Shown: one piece after another, positions 22,200 through 33,351 of the stretch
Position numbering within the stretch: position 1 is the stretch's first letter
How the letters are laid out: each line of letters opens with the position of its first letter
Source of the DNA: Nageia nagi
Lineage: Eukaryota; Pinophyta
Assembly: GCA_050084985.1 (NCBI GenBank)
Contig: JBITNC010000001.1
Coordinates: forward strand, 48,856,001 to 48,920,000
Reading direction: 5' to 3'
Length of the DNA: 64,000 nt
Made by a program: the position numbers and the translations under genes
Notes under the pieces: generated by a model
Told to the model about the DNA's origin: nothing
The model's database searches: none
What the model saw: only the letters and a program-made list of their open reading frames with translations

Positions 22200-23814
22200 A
22201 ATTTTTTGTATATTTTTTATTTTTGCCAAACTAAAAGGAGAAAGCAAACATTGAACATAGCAATTCTATTTTTTTATCTTTTGGATTTATATTTGTGAGA
22301 AAAATATTAAATGCACAAATGACCTACATGCTTACTTACATTTTCAATGTGATTACCTTCTCTAGCTTTTTGGAATATTAATGTAATATTTTAAATATGA
22401 GTGGTATGAATTGTACATTTTAATTTTCTTAAGTTTTCTAAATTACTTTGTCTGGTCAAGTGTTTAACAAGGTAGGCTAGTATTCCTATTAGGTAGTCTA
22501 CGGCTAAGTAATGACTTGGTGCTTAAAGTGGTCCCCATAGTGCATGGGGCTGAAGGAATGTTGTTAAGAACTATCTTAGTGATGAAATCCAAGTATATCC
22601 CCCTTTTTATAGTCATTCAATGTAAAGTAACAACTTCTAACCTATGAAATCAATATTCATCTCCAAGTTTTGGCTCTAAGGATCATAATATTTTATCAGT
22701 GGGAACATAAGAAAATAAGAATCAATAGTTGGTAATGACCTCCAACTCATTGATATTCATTTTAAGAGGTCTTATGATCATGCATTTAATTGAAATAAAG
22801 TACTCATGTATGTAAGTTCTAACCCTCTTGATCATACATGTCCATTAATTAAGCCTTTTTTAACGTGATTCAAACAATGTTTTAATTAATGTGCAAGTTG
22901 ATATAAATATCCTTAAGATTCATTACCTTTTAATGATATTCATTAACCAAAAGAAATATTAATATGTGATTTATTACCTCTGCTTACAAGTTACAATCTC
23001 CTTAAATCACCTTTCAACATGCTAAGGGAAGACAAGTAAGAAGCCGTTAATGTGAGTTAATTTCTTTTAATATAGGTTCATTTCCTCTCTTTATGATTCA
23101 CAATCCTTCGACTGCCTCTCGACACGGTAAGGAAGACAAGTAAGAGTATTAATGTGTAAAACATAGAGACTAGATTCATTCATCGATTTAATGTATCCTA
23201 ATCTACCTTAAACTTGATAAATTCACCTTAAGTTCATTCCAATCTTAATGATGATTAATTATCCCTTCCAAGTGTGGAAGTAACTTAGTATAAATTCATT
23301 TACCATTTTAATGTAATAAAGTGAAAAAATAAAAGTTCATTTAACTTTTTTCCATCACATCCATTCTAGTCACCTCAGATTGCTTTTCAATGCAAAGGGA
23401 GAGCATATGTGGACAAGATAGAAAAAAATTAAGTGAATGAGTTTATTTGTTTATATGATCCCTTCCCAAACAAGGAAGAAATAAATAAACTTTAGGAACT
23501 TACATAAATAAATATAAAAATAATGCATATTATTAATGATATTTAATACCCTCCCCTACATGCCTTCTGAGCATAAGGATCATAAACAAGGTGTTGATTT
23601 TTTATCCTTAGTCTTAATTCCTAAGCTACGCTTATGAAATTGACAAGAATAAAAATTTGACCTTCTATTCATAGTCGATGGTATTTTGATAGTCATTGGT
23701 ATTTTTATAGAGTCACTGGAATTTTTATATAGTAATTTGTGTCCAATACATAATCATTAGCATTTCTCCAACTCAAACATATAAAAATATAGAACACAAA
23801 AGAATGAAATTAGC
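22200..23814. other. A+T-rich DNA right of the gypsy gag, unassigned
   Basis: No recognisable coding sequence is present. It should contain the gypsy leader and 5' LTR (minus orientation), but I could not find a matching 3' copy left of 7177. A short imperfect duplication is visible: CACCTTTCAACATGCTAAGG near 23010 and the CTCGACACGGTAAGGAAGAC region near 23117, each followed by ACAAGTAAGA. Confidence 0.35.
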
Positions 23815-23923
23815 TTCACTACCACCAACCAACACATCATAACATTATAATAACTGCATAATAACTTTAGTAATATATGCCCAACAGAGTGTGTTGATAA
23901 TAATAACAATACCTTGCTCAATA
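23815..23923 (-). repeat. Truncated 3' LTR of the coiled-coil-gag copia element
   Basis: The reverse complement begins TATTGAGCAAGG and contains CAACACACTCTGTTG and TTATGATGTGTTGGTTGG. It matches the first ~110 bp of the 5' LTR (29059 leftward) and then diverges abruptly near 23815. The remaining ~0.9 kb of the LTR is missing, indicating a deletion or rearrangement breakpoint. Confidence 0.7.
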
Positions 23924-23974
23924 ATCTTCCTCTTTGGAATTATTGATAACACACACATACATTTTCTTGTAACT

Positions 23975-23988
23975 CTTCTCCCCCTTTG
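23975..23988 (-). other. Purine-rich tract near the 3' LTR (minus element)
   Basis: The reverse complement reads CAAAGGGGGAGAAG, about 50 bp before the 3' LTR remnant. Such tracts set back slightly from the LTR are common in Sirevirus-type elements. Confidence 0.5.
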
Positions 23989-24649
23989 ATAATAATGAAA
24001 AGGGGTTGTTATAAACTCCCTTTGAATTCATGCATAACATTCTCAAGAACATATTGAAATAGAAACAATATCAAGAATCAAAAATAGGAGTAGAAAAATA
24101 AAATAATGAGTAATTTCTCCCTTATCTTCAACTACTATAAACCTTGCACAATATGTCAACCTCACTTAGCATCATCAACTTTGCAGCAACATCATCAACA
24201 TATAATAGCTCATAAGCAGCTCTAATATCCATGTGAAATACACAAATGCAACAACTTCAACAATGAAAAATTCTCTCAAATTCTATTCAATAATACCATA
24301 CAACTACATTAGACTATTATATGAAAACTTTTACTCTCCCTTACTACTTACTCACCATCCTTAGACAACTCTTACATAGTAGGAGCTTTAGAATTTTCTT
24401 TGAAATGGTTCCCCCTAAGGATGTGCTACCATTGACCCTTTGAAGGATGTAGAAGTGTGCTCACTTCTATCTTCTACTACTCTTGTCTAAATTTACTCAG
24501 TTGGCCAATGATACATGTTTCCTCTTCAACTTTCCTTCTTCAAACCACCTTATACTTGGGTATGGATCTATCATCAATTTTATCTTCTTCAACATTCTAA
24601 CCATTTCTCTTTAGAGATTATCTTTTCTTAATTTTTAAATATTGATCAT

Positions 24650-25950
24650 TATTCATTCTTTGATGTTCATAATAGTTTCTTCCTTGTCTCTCATGCCTTT
24701 TTTGTAGCTAATATAATCTATTTTCCTACCATTTATTAGATGCAAAAGGATTTCTACAAAACCTTGCCATATGCCCATAAACATTACAATTAAAGCATTG
24801 TACATCACATTCAATTTGAAGGAAATATAAATTGCTACCAAGAAGACTCTTTGGTCTAATATTTGTTATATAATTAGCTTCTCTATGACCAAACTGGCTA
24901 CCTCTAAAACATATAACATTGTCAACTAGCATAGAAGTAAATGAGCTTTGATTTACAAAGTTTCTATGCATGACATTTTATATACATCTTGTTGCCTTGT
25001 GTCCAAATTGATTGCATTTTAAAAAAAATAGCTATAAAATAAATTATCATAGATAAGATGAGAAGGATAAGACCTCTTTTGTTGATTTTGATTTACTACA
25101 TATGTTCTTCTTTGATGACTTCTCCTTTTATCATCAGGCCTTTTATGCTTCAATCGACCATTTGCCCTTTTATTCTCATATTATTTCTTTTTTCTTGGTT
25201 AATTTGGTGATTCAACTTCATGCTCCTTTTTCCTTGATATTGCAACATTATAAGTCTTCTTTTATGTAGCTTTGGAGGATGGTGGTTGCTCTGCATCATA
25301 TCCAAGACCAAATTTGATCTTGGTATCTCTTTGTTGTTTCAACATATCATCTAGAACCTTTATCCTCTTCTCAAACTTGAGTTCGGTGGATAGTTTTTGA
25401 TTGGATTCTTCTAATTATTTCCTCAATGAAATAATTTCCTCTTCAAGTTTGTGATGAGCTATATCTTTCTCCTTTATCTAAAATGTAAGGGTTTCTTCTA
25501 CTTGCAGCTTTAAATCCTACATAACTTTGCTTGCTATCTCTTCATGCCTATTACATTATTTTATATGTAGTCTCAAGGCTTCCTCCTTTGCTTGGGTTGC
25601 TTCCAGTTAAGCCTTCAAGCTAGTTATTTCTTCATTAAATGTTTTGTAAGCTTTTACACTATCATAGACTTGTGATTTCATATCTTCTTCTACATTTTTT
25701 GCCTTTTCAAGTTGTTTGTAGAGACCTTCAAATTGGTCACCATATTCATTAAATTTCTTGTACATTCTTTGGTTCTTCCTTCTTTCAACATCCAATTCTT
25801 CAAAGGCATCTATGATCTCTCCTTCAAATTTGACTACAACTTCTCTCTCTTCATCTTCATACTCTTTTGAGATTTCATAAGTCTTATATTTCTTTTCTAT
25901 TGTGGATACTATATTGTTTTTAGAATTACACTTTGAATTGGGGTAATAAA
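24650..25950 (-). pseudogene. Copia gag: coiled coil and zinc knuckle
   Basis: The minus-strand peptide has a Lys/Glu-rich heptad-like region (25860-25380, for example FEGLYKQLEKAKNVEEDMKS). A box LDDMLKQQRDTKIKFGLGYD near 25375-25305 is a conserved feature of plant copia gags of this kind. A zinc knuckle CFNCNVYGHMARFC near 24796-24755 fits C-X2-C-X4-H-X4-C. Stops occur within the coiled coil and after the QQR...GLGY box. The gag core upstream (26-28 kb) is not recognisable, having been replaced by tandem repeats. Confidence 0.77.
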
Positions 25951-25998
25951 AATTATTCTTTCACTCTTATAAACTCCTCCTATTCTCATTTCTTTCTC

Positions 25999-26350
25999 TT
26001 AGAGTGTCCAAAAATTGTAAATAAGAGTGTCTAGGAATTGTAAATAAGAGTGTCCGAGAATTGTAAGTAAGAGTGTTCAAGATTTATTTTCTTTCTCTTA
26101 GGAGTGTTTAGGAATTGTAAATATAAGTATCCAAAATTTATATTCATTACCTTAGAATGATTGAGAGTTATGTAAATAAAAGTATTCAGGAGTTGTAAAT
26201 TCTTTTATTCCTTCATTCTTACTAGTTCTTTCTATTCTTATTTTCTCTCTTAAAAGTTCTGAGGAATTATAAGTAAAAGTGTCTGGGAGTTATGTTCATT
26301 CCCTTAGAGTGTCTAAGAATTGTTAACATAAGTGTTTGAGAGTTGTATAA
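25999..26350. repeat. Degenerate ~23-bp tandem repeat
   Basis: Variants of AAGAGTGTCYAGGAATTGTAA recur about ten times (26002-26110 closely packed, then more degenerate with CTCTTAG spacers to about 26350). The array lies within the copia internal region. Confidence 0.65.
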
Positions 26351-26361
26351 ATTTAGATACA

Positions 26362-26740
26362 TGATATCAAACAAAGCCCATTGATTCTGAGTGATGATGT
26401 CATAGTTTTTTTATAGAAATTAGCAGGTCTCAGAACAGGCAATGGCAGGTGAAGACTTATGAAGATATCAAACAAAGACCATCAATTTTGAGTGATGATA
26501 TCATAGTTTTTTTATTGAAATTAGCAGGTCCTAAAACAGGTAATGGTAGGTGAAGATTTATGAAGATATCAAATAGAGCCCATTGATTCTGAGTGATAAC
26601 ATCGTAGTTTTTTATTAAAATTAGCAGTTCTTGGAATAGGCAATGGTGGGTGAAGATTTGTGAAGACATCAAATAGAGAACATCAATTCTAAGAGATGAT
26701 GTCATAATTTTTGACTAAAATCAATGGGTCTCGGAAGAGC
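26362..26740. repeat. Four tandem repeats of ~100 bp
   Basis: The unit contains ATCAAACAAAGCCCATTGATT, then GATGATGTCATAGTTTTTTTA, AAATTAGCAGGTC and CAATGGCAGGTGAAGA. Copies start near 26366, 26466, 26566 and 26668. The last is the most diverged and stops near 26740. It is a minisatellite-like array inside the copia element. Confidence 0.82.
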
Positions 26741-26744
26741 TAGA

Positions 26745-28020
26745 TCATCAATAAAGCTTGGATGAAGAAAATAGAACCCACCAAGCAAAGGTAAGAGTAA
26801 TGCATAAGAAGACACCCGAGTCCACTTTATCCTAAGTGTTTGACTCCCAAGGCCTTGTTAATATGTTGAAACCAACTCATTTTCACATAATAATGGTAGT
26901 TTCTTCTCAAACAAATTTAACATAATATTTAATAAACACCATTACTCTGATTACTGACATCTACAATAGAGATCATAAAGGTTGTAGAGAAGTAGATAGC
27001 AGCTAATAGAGCATAGTACTAAATTGTACCCATCAATTTTCAAATAAATAATTATTTAGATAGCTATAGTGCTATCTTCAATTAGATATAAGGTCAAAGA
27101 AAGAGCAATCAATGACATGTCAAAAGGATTACGGCTCTATGGGTTTAGTTTTTCAAAAATTGCAAATTCCTAGATAGTTATGTTGTTGGTACTTATTCAC
27201 TATGTAATCTAACATAGTTGTAGTATTTATGTAAATAGTGTTATTTTAGTTGTTTCATTCAATACGAGCAATTATGTATATTAATGAAACACAACCGCCC
27301 AAGAAAGGAATAAAGATGTATAAATAGCTAACTTTTAGAGATCAAAAGGGTTGGACATTCTAGCAAATTTGCCCAAATATGTAAGATATATTTGCATATG
27401 ATAATACAAATAGAAAATGCTTTTTCCTCTTGCAACTAAGTGGCTATTTATTGCTTTTATGGATGTTATGTGTGAATTATTTTCTTCAAATTATGGTTAT
27501 ATATTATGATTGCAAGACCCCAAGTGTGAGATAGCTTACTATTCTTGATCTTGGCCATGGATTACTGCCTATGCTGCAATGCCCAGGTTGTATATTTTTT
27601 GTTTTTATAGCTCTTTTTATTTACTTTTCTCTTTCTTGTAACTTTTTATCCTTTCATTTCTTTCTTGTTACTTTTGACCTTAGATATAGATAGGAATTGA
27701 CCTATAAACTGAAGATTGAGTAGAAAATCAACACAAGTGCATTCCCACCACATTCTTCTCTTTCAAAGAACTTACATTGTAGGCAGTGGAGAACATGACC
27801 AGACCAAACCTTTTGAAGTTATGCTACATCGATCAACAGATACATTACTTGAATCTCCTTTTATTTTTATGTCTTATTTTACCTCTAGAGCCATGATTAA
27901 CACTTCTTCTATAGATTTTTTTGGTTTTCCTTTAGATGAATGATAGGATTTTTATCCTTTTCTTTTTTCTATTATGACTAATCCAAGACCTTCTTAAGCT
28001 AGTTAAGCTTATCTTTTAGG
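26745..28020. other. Internal DNA of the copia element, no gene recognised
   Basis: This lies between the tandem repeats and the primer site. A TATA-like GTATAAATAGC sits near 27320 and a pyrimidine-rich stretch near 27600-27670. The plus-strand open stretch 27716-27943 resembles no family and runs against the element's orientation, so I do not call it a gene. A solo LTR could be hidden here but I cannot define its ends. Confidence 0.35.
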
Positions 28021-28026
28021 GATCTA

Positions 28027-28038
28027 GCTCTGATACCA
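28027..28038 (-). other. Primer binding site (minus strand)
   Basis: The reverse complement is TGGTATCAGAGC, a perfect initiator-Met-type primer site. It lies two bases after the LTR end (...AACTAACA). Confidence 0.85.
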
Positions 28039-28040
28039 CT

Positions 28041-29059
28041 TGTTAGTTGCATAATAATACTAAGAGGGGGGTGAATCAGTGTAGTAAATTAATTCCTAAA
28101 TATTTAAAATCAAATTAATACAAAAATAAAATCATACATAAGAAACACATCTAAAACATCATACAACACAAGATATAATGAGGTTCACCAATTTGGCTAC
28201 ATTCTTAAAAATGTCTACTTGGACTTTCATCAAAATCCAACCTTTGCAAAGCATCAACTTTACAAATAATTTACCACCACCCACTCAAAGGAGCACCAAC
28301 CCTTGATTTACCAGCAAAAACTAGAATAAGATACCAATTCCCTAATTTACCAGCATCAACTAGAAGGAGACACCAATCCCCTAATTTACCAACACCAAAT
28401 GGAAGGAGATATCAATCCCTTGATTTACCAACATCAACTGAAAGCCAACACCAATCTCTTAATTTACTAGCACCAACTAGAATATATACAAAAATTTGAT
28501 AAAAATATTAATCTTGATAATTAGACCCTGAGTGGTTTAGGTCATATTTCTTTCCTCTAAAATTTAACTAATCTCTGCAATCTTATCATAGCTTGCACAT
28601 TGATGATCTCAACTTTGTAATCTTCTCATATCTTACACATTAATGATCTTGAATCTACATCTCAATATTTTTGTTTAACATATAAACATCTTGGATTCAA
28701 CTATCTCTCTCACCCTAAAAATAAACCCTTGTTTTTCTGGCCTTTTAAAGTAAGAAAAATGTACCCCCTGACCAAAATACCTTGAATGAAGGTCAAATAT
28801 TTAGAAAAGGAAGGCATATTTATATTCATTTTAAAGGTATCTTAAAGGGCTATCTAATGAATAAATAATCCACTCAATTGAATTACTATATCAAAAGTTA
28901 TGCCCTTTCAAAAATGATTAATATTTTCTCAAATAATTTCACTTACTATCTTCCTTTCAACCAACCAACACATCATAATATTATAATAATTGCATAATAA
29001 CTTCAATAGTATACACACAACAGAGTGTGTTGACAATAATGATAATACTATACTCAACA
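28041..29059 (-). repeat. 5' LTR of the coiled-coil-gag copia element
   Basis: On the minus strand it starts TGTTGAGTATAG at 29059 and ends CAACTAACA at 28041, next to the primer site. The length is 1019 bp. Near its end it carries the run ACTGATTCACCCCCCTCTTAG, a motif common at this place in plant copia LTRs. Within it, 28262-28480 contains short repeats around ACCAACACCAATC and TTTACCAGCA. Confidence 0.82.
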
Positions 29060-29561
29060 AATCCTATTTATAGTATTGTAATTTATAAAATCATACTTCA
29101 TCATTCATGCATTTTGTCAAATTGGTCTTTCATATTTTGCATCCATTTTATCACATTTACATAAATATAAAACTTGAATTAAGAAACTTGGAGGCATTTT
29201 AGAAAGATAAATATCCAAGGAAATTGAAATTTATAATAAAGATGACTTAGAAAAATATGTTTGCTTGTTTAAGTTTTTTTGACGTAAAATGGTGTCAGAA
29301 CTTGCATCTAAATGCCTTAAACAATCTCAATAAAGAATTTTGCTATTAGATTTTGAAGAAAAATTTGCATCAAAATTTGCATCATTTTACATCCAAATTA
29401 GCATGGAAAATTGCATCCATTTTTACATCAGAAAAAACTAAAAAATGAAAAAATATTAAATCAATGCATGATGACATAACAAGACACAAATTAGAATCAA
29501 TTTCTAGTTTTCATATTTGAAGACACAAAAAAGAATGTGAATGGGCCTTTTTATATTAGTA
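29060..29561 (+). mobile_element. Terminal fragment of a second CACTA transposon
   Basis: The block from about 29250 resembles the right end of the complete CACTA element (56980-57268). Shared features are CTTGTTTAAGTTTTTT, GGTGTC, repeated TTTGCATC/GATGCAAA words, and a final GGCCTTTT followed by TATATTAGTA in place of GGTAGTAGTG. Its outer edge at 29561 abuts copia A2. Its inner part is cut by the LTR ending at 29059, so the coiled-coil copia element apparently inserted into it. Confidence 0.68.
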
Positions 29562-29639
29562 TAGGGATGAAGTTATCATAACAGATATGAATTCAATAAG
29601 AATTCAATATTCACCCCCCCTTGAGGGAAACTTCACCAA

Positions 29640-31150
29640 CCCAATAGATTCCTTAAGCTTACTAAAATGAGCTTTAGGAAAGGATTTGGTAAACAAATTA
29701 GCAGAGTTTAGGACTGATGGATAATATTGTAATTACAAGATATCATCCAAAACCTTATCCTTGATAAAGTGTGCTTGGATTTTTTCTTTGATAAAAAATA
29801 GGATTATTTTTCAAAGCAATAGTTGATTGATTATCTGAATAAATCTAATATGGGTAAGCTTGCTCATACCTAATTTCTTTTATAAGATGTCATAAACAAA
29901 TGGCTTCTTGGATGATGAATAACCTAGCATGATATTATGGCTATGTTATGGAGGGAGTAGTAATAGGCTACTTCTTGTAATCCCAAGAGATAGTACCTGA
30001 ACTAATGCTAAACACATAAGCAGAGGTTCATTTCTTATCATCTCTATCTCTCTCATAGTCAGAATTTGAGTATCCTGAGAGAACAAATGAGGATAACTTG
30101 GTATACTTAAGAGCAAGATCCTTCATTCTCACATTATACCTCAAGATTTGTTTAACAACATTAAGGTACTCAACATGTATGGTTTATATATAAATTATCT
30201 TATAATATTCATTACAAAGATAATATCTAGCCTGTAGATAATCAAATAAATAATACTATCGATTAATTGCCTATAAGTTGTAGCATCTACGAATTGAGAG
30301 TTGGAGCTAAGAGGAAAAGTGATTCTAGGAGAGACTAAGATCGTAGCAGATTTACATTCCTCCATTCTAAAATTTTGCAAAATAACTTATATATACTTTG
30401 ATTAACTAAGATAAGTACAATCTTTGTATTGGTACACTTGCATACCAAGGTAGTAGTGTAAGAGACCAATATCAATCATTTCAAATGTTACCTTAAGTTT
30501 GGATATGCACTATTGAATGATTTCATCATTATTTTCTATGATTAGAAGATCATCCATATAGAGAAGAATCAATACCAAGTCTTATACCTAAGTGAGCACA
30601 TATAGATCTGAATTGGAGAAGCACTTAGAGAACCTAATGTATGCAAAGTATCTTGGAATATTTTTGTACCAAGATCTTTAGCTTACATACAAGGGAACTT
30701 TTTCCTTCTACAACAAACTCTTATAGTTAATTCATATATATCTCCACATCTAGGTCACCATTGAGAAAAATACTATTGAAGTTAAGTTGAAGAACTTTTC
30801 ATCCTTGAGCTGCTAAAATAGCAAGGATTAACTTGATTGTGGGATACTAACCTTGCTAAGAATTGAACACCATTTTTCTAAGTGAAACCCTTACCTACTA
30901 ACCTTGTATTTTTCAATTTCTCTAACTAAATTATATTTGATATTGTAAATACACTTATTACTGATCACATTCCATCTATTAGGATAGAGGACCAAATCCC
31001 AAGTTTGATTTTTCATTAGGGCATCATATCCCACTTTCATGGATTCCATCCAACATTCATGATTTGAAGCATCTTTGAATGATAAGGGCTCATTATTACT
31101 ATTTATTTAGAAAACAAGAATTTATTTAAGAGCATACTTCTTGTTATCCT
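29640..31150 (-). pseudogene. Copia A2 reverse transcriptase and RNase H
   Basis: The catalytic box reads YMDDLL at about 30563-30545 (reverse strand). The open stretch 30380-30195 (FRMEECKSATILVSPRITF) matches the A1 segment at 19425-19570 that links RT and RNase H. RNase H below 30190 is very degraded, with stops. Frames are broken throughout the RT (30600-31150). Confidence 0.82.
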
Positions 31151-32395
31151 TTATGTTTGAGAGTTTTTCTCTTGAGGTGACTTATTTATACTGACATCCA
31201 ACTAGTTAGATGCAACTAAAGAGTCATCAAGATCATCAAAATCCTCATAGGAAGCTAATTACTTAGGAAGTTCATTGAGCTTTACATCCCTTGAGATGAA
31301 TACTACTTTGGAGGAATGAGAGTAGAGCCTATATCCTCTATGTTGGATTTTCATAGCCCATAAAGATGCACTCTTTTCCGTCCATGTTAGGTTTCTTTTC
31401 CATCCATGCCTTATATGAGATTTTGCCTTCAAATTCTTTCATAAGACACCTATTAAGGGTGTAGATCACAATGTTTTAAAGCTTCACCCCATAAGAAACT
31501 AGGGACAATTCCCAACATGCACCTAGCCATATTTTGAATAGTTTTATTTTTTCTTTTATAAACACCAATTTGCTGAGGGGTGTAAGGGATTGTGAACTAC
31601 CTCTTGATCTCGTATTTGACATAATATTAATTGAACTCATTTCTATTATACTCTCCCCATTTTCAAATCTCAACATGTTAATCTTAAATTCATATTGATT
31701 TTCAACTAAGGCTTTGAAATCTTTGAACCTGTCAAAGGTTTGATCCTTGTGCTCAAGTACATAACCAAATATCATCCTACTAAATTTATCGATGAAGATC
31801 AAGACATAAGAAGCTACACCAAGACACTTAGTATAAAATAGACCCATCAAATCTCAATGCACAAGTTTAAGAGGTTGTGTTTCCCTTGTTGCCTTATATT
31901 TCTCAATTATTTTCCTATTCATCTTACCTAAGATGTACTACTCACAAAGATAAATTATGGATGATATCGAAGGAAAACCTTCAATAAGTTTTTGGTTTTT
32001 CATAACTTGAATGTTATTATGGTTAAGGTGGCCTAATTGATAGTGTGAAATATTTCCCCTAGAAAAAACATTTGTAGCAAGTCACATCTTTCTTGGCAAT
32101 TGATCCACAATGTAGAGATCACTTTTCATTGATCTTTTTACCAAAGTGGAAGTCTCTTCTTAATGCATCAAGAGTGTGAGTTGAACTCAAATGAGTACCC
32201 TTTCCTTGAAACTTGAATTACATAAATCATAAATCATATTTTCAATAACCTTCCTATGTATCAACACACTCCCAATCCCTAGAACTTCAAGGATTGAATT
32301 ATCATCTATCATGATTGCATCCTTTATATACTTACAAAAATTTTCAAACTTAGCTTTTTGAAAATACATTTGATTAATGCACCTAGAGTCAATAA
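31151..32395 (-). pseudogene. Copia A2 integrase and protease
   Basis: The integrase core is seen at 31850-31476: FIDKFSRMIFGYVLEHKDQT, corresponding to A1 near 17870-17930. The catalytic block reads LRFENGES where A1 has LRSDNGKQY, so the Asp is lost. The protease region at about 32395-32200 (CINQMYFQKAKFENFCKYIK) corresponds to A1 at 17260-17320, again without an intact D-S-G box. Confidence 0.82.
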
Positions 32396-33351
32396 TGTAA
32401 TCATTTTATAAAGTATGAGACTTGGAGTAAAGATCACAAATAAAAGCAAATTTATTATTCTTTTTATTACCTTTGAAGTTGTTTGATTTTTAAGATACTT
32501 TGCCACCTTTTTCTTTCTTTTTCTTGTAGCAATTAGATTCCTTATGACCATAGATGTTGCAAAAATTACAATTATCATAAAACTTAGCTTTGGATTTGGA
32601 TTTGGATTTTCCAAACTTATCATAGTCATTCTACTATTTGTTTCTACCTATCTTGAAATCTTTTTTCAAAGTATGGGAAGATTTCTTTAATTATGGAACT
32701 TATTTTTTAAGTGAGTATTTATTAGTCCAAGTACCATAGGATGCTCCTTAGGAGTGGAGATCAACAACCTTTTTTTGAGATTTTTCTCATGCTTCAGGAG
32801 AAGGCTTGAAATATTTTTCAAGGAGTACACATCTTCTTTATCATCAAGCCTTGTCTCAATAACTATCATGAAGTGACTAAATTTAGAAGAGAGGCTTTAA
32901 AGGATGATGAACACTGTAAAATAAACATTGATCCAATTGTAGCCATATCCTACAAGTTAGGTCTTAAGATCAACAATATTGTTTTAGTATATTGCAACAC
33001 TTTAATTTTCTTCATGACAGGATTACAATAATTTTTGAAGAATGGTGAACCTTCTAGAGAATTTGGAGTACTCGAGATAGATTTTTTCATCTTATCCTAA
33101 GCTTCCTCTATAGAGTTTAAAGAAGAGATCATGAGGAGAACTTCATTTAAAATTGCATAAAATATAATTGGGGTTCCCAACTCATTCTTTATATTATAAG
33201 CCTCAAGTATCTTCTCATACATTAGAGCAATTTGATTTTTATTTATAGTTTTCCATGATTTCCATGCTTGGAGCTATGCTTTCATCATAGGTTCCCAAAT
33301 ATCATAGTTAGAACCATCTAGAATGTGCTTGGGTGTAAAGGAGTCTCCCAT
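32396..33351 (-). pseudogene. Copia A2 gag
   Basis: The ATG at 33351 opens MGDSFTPKHILDGSNYDIW, the counterpart of the A1 gag start at 16201. The zinc knuckle near 32580-32530 reads CNFCNIYGHKESNC and fits C-X2-C-X4-H-X4-C, so this copy keeps the finger that A1 has lost. Stops and a frame shift break the region between. Confidence 0.82.

Larger units (their letters stand above)
23815..29059 (-). mobile_element. Ty1/copia element with coiled-coil gag, pol deleted (Sirevirus-like)
   Basis: On the minus strand the order is 5' LTR 29059-28041, primer site 28038-28027, internal DNA with tandem repeats, a gag remnant (25950-24650), a purine-rich tract 23988-23975 and the first ~110 bp of a 3' LTR (23923-23815). 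No protease, integrase or RT motif lies between the gag zinc knuckle and the polypurine tract, although the space is only about 0.7 kb. So the element is internally deleted or non-autonomous. The long LTR and the coiled-coil gag resemble the Sirevirus group, which is inference. Confidence 0.75.

Noticed and set aside
25999-26740. Possible CRISPR-like array
   Set aside because: The tandem units have no unique spacers between identical repeats, and the sequence is plant nuclear DNA.
27716-27943. 75-codon plus-strand ORF before the 5' LTR at 28041
   Set aside because: Opposite to the host element, no recognised motif, no conservation evidence.
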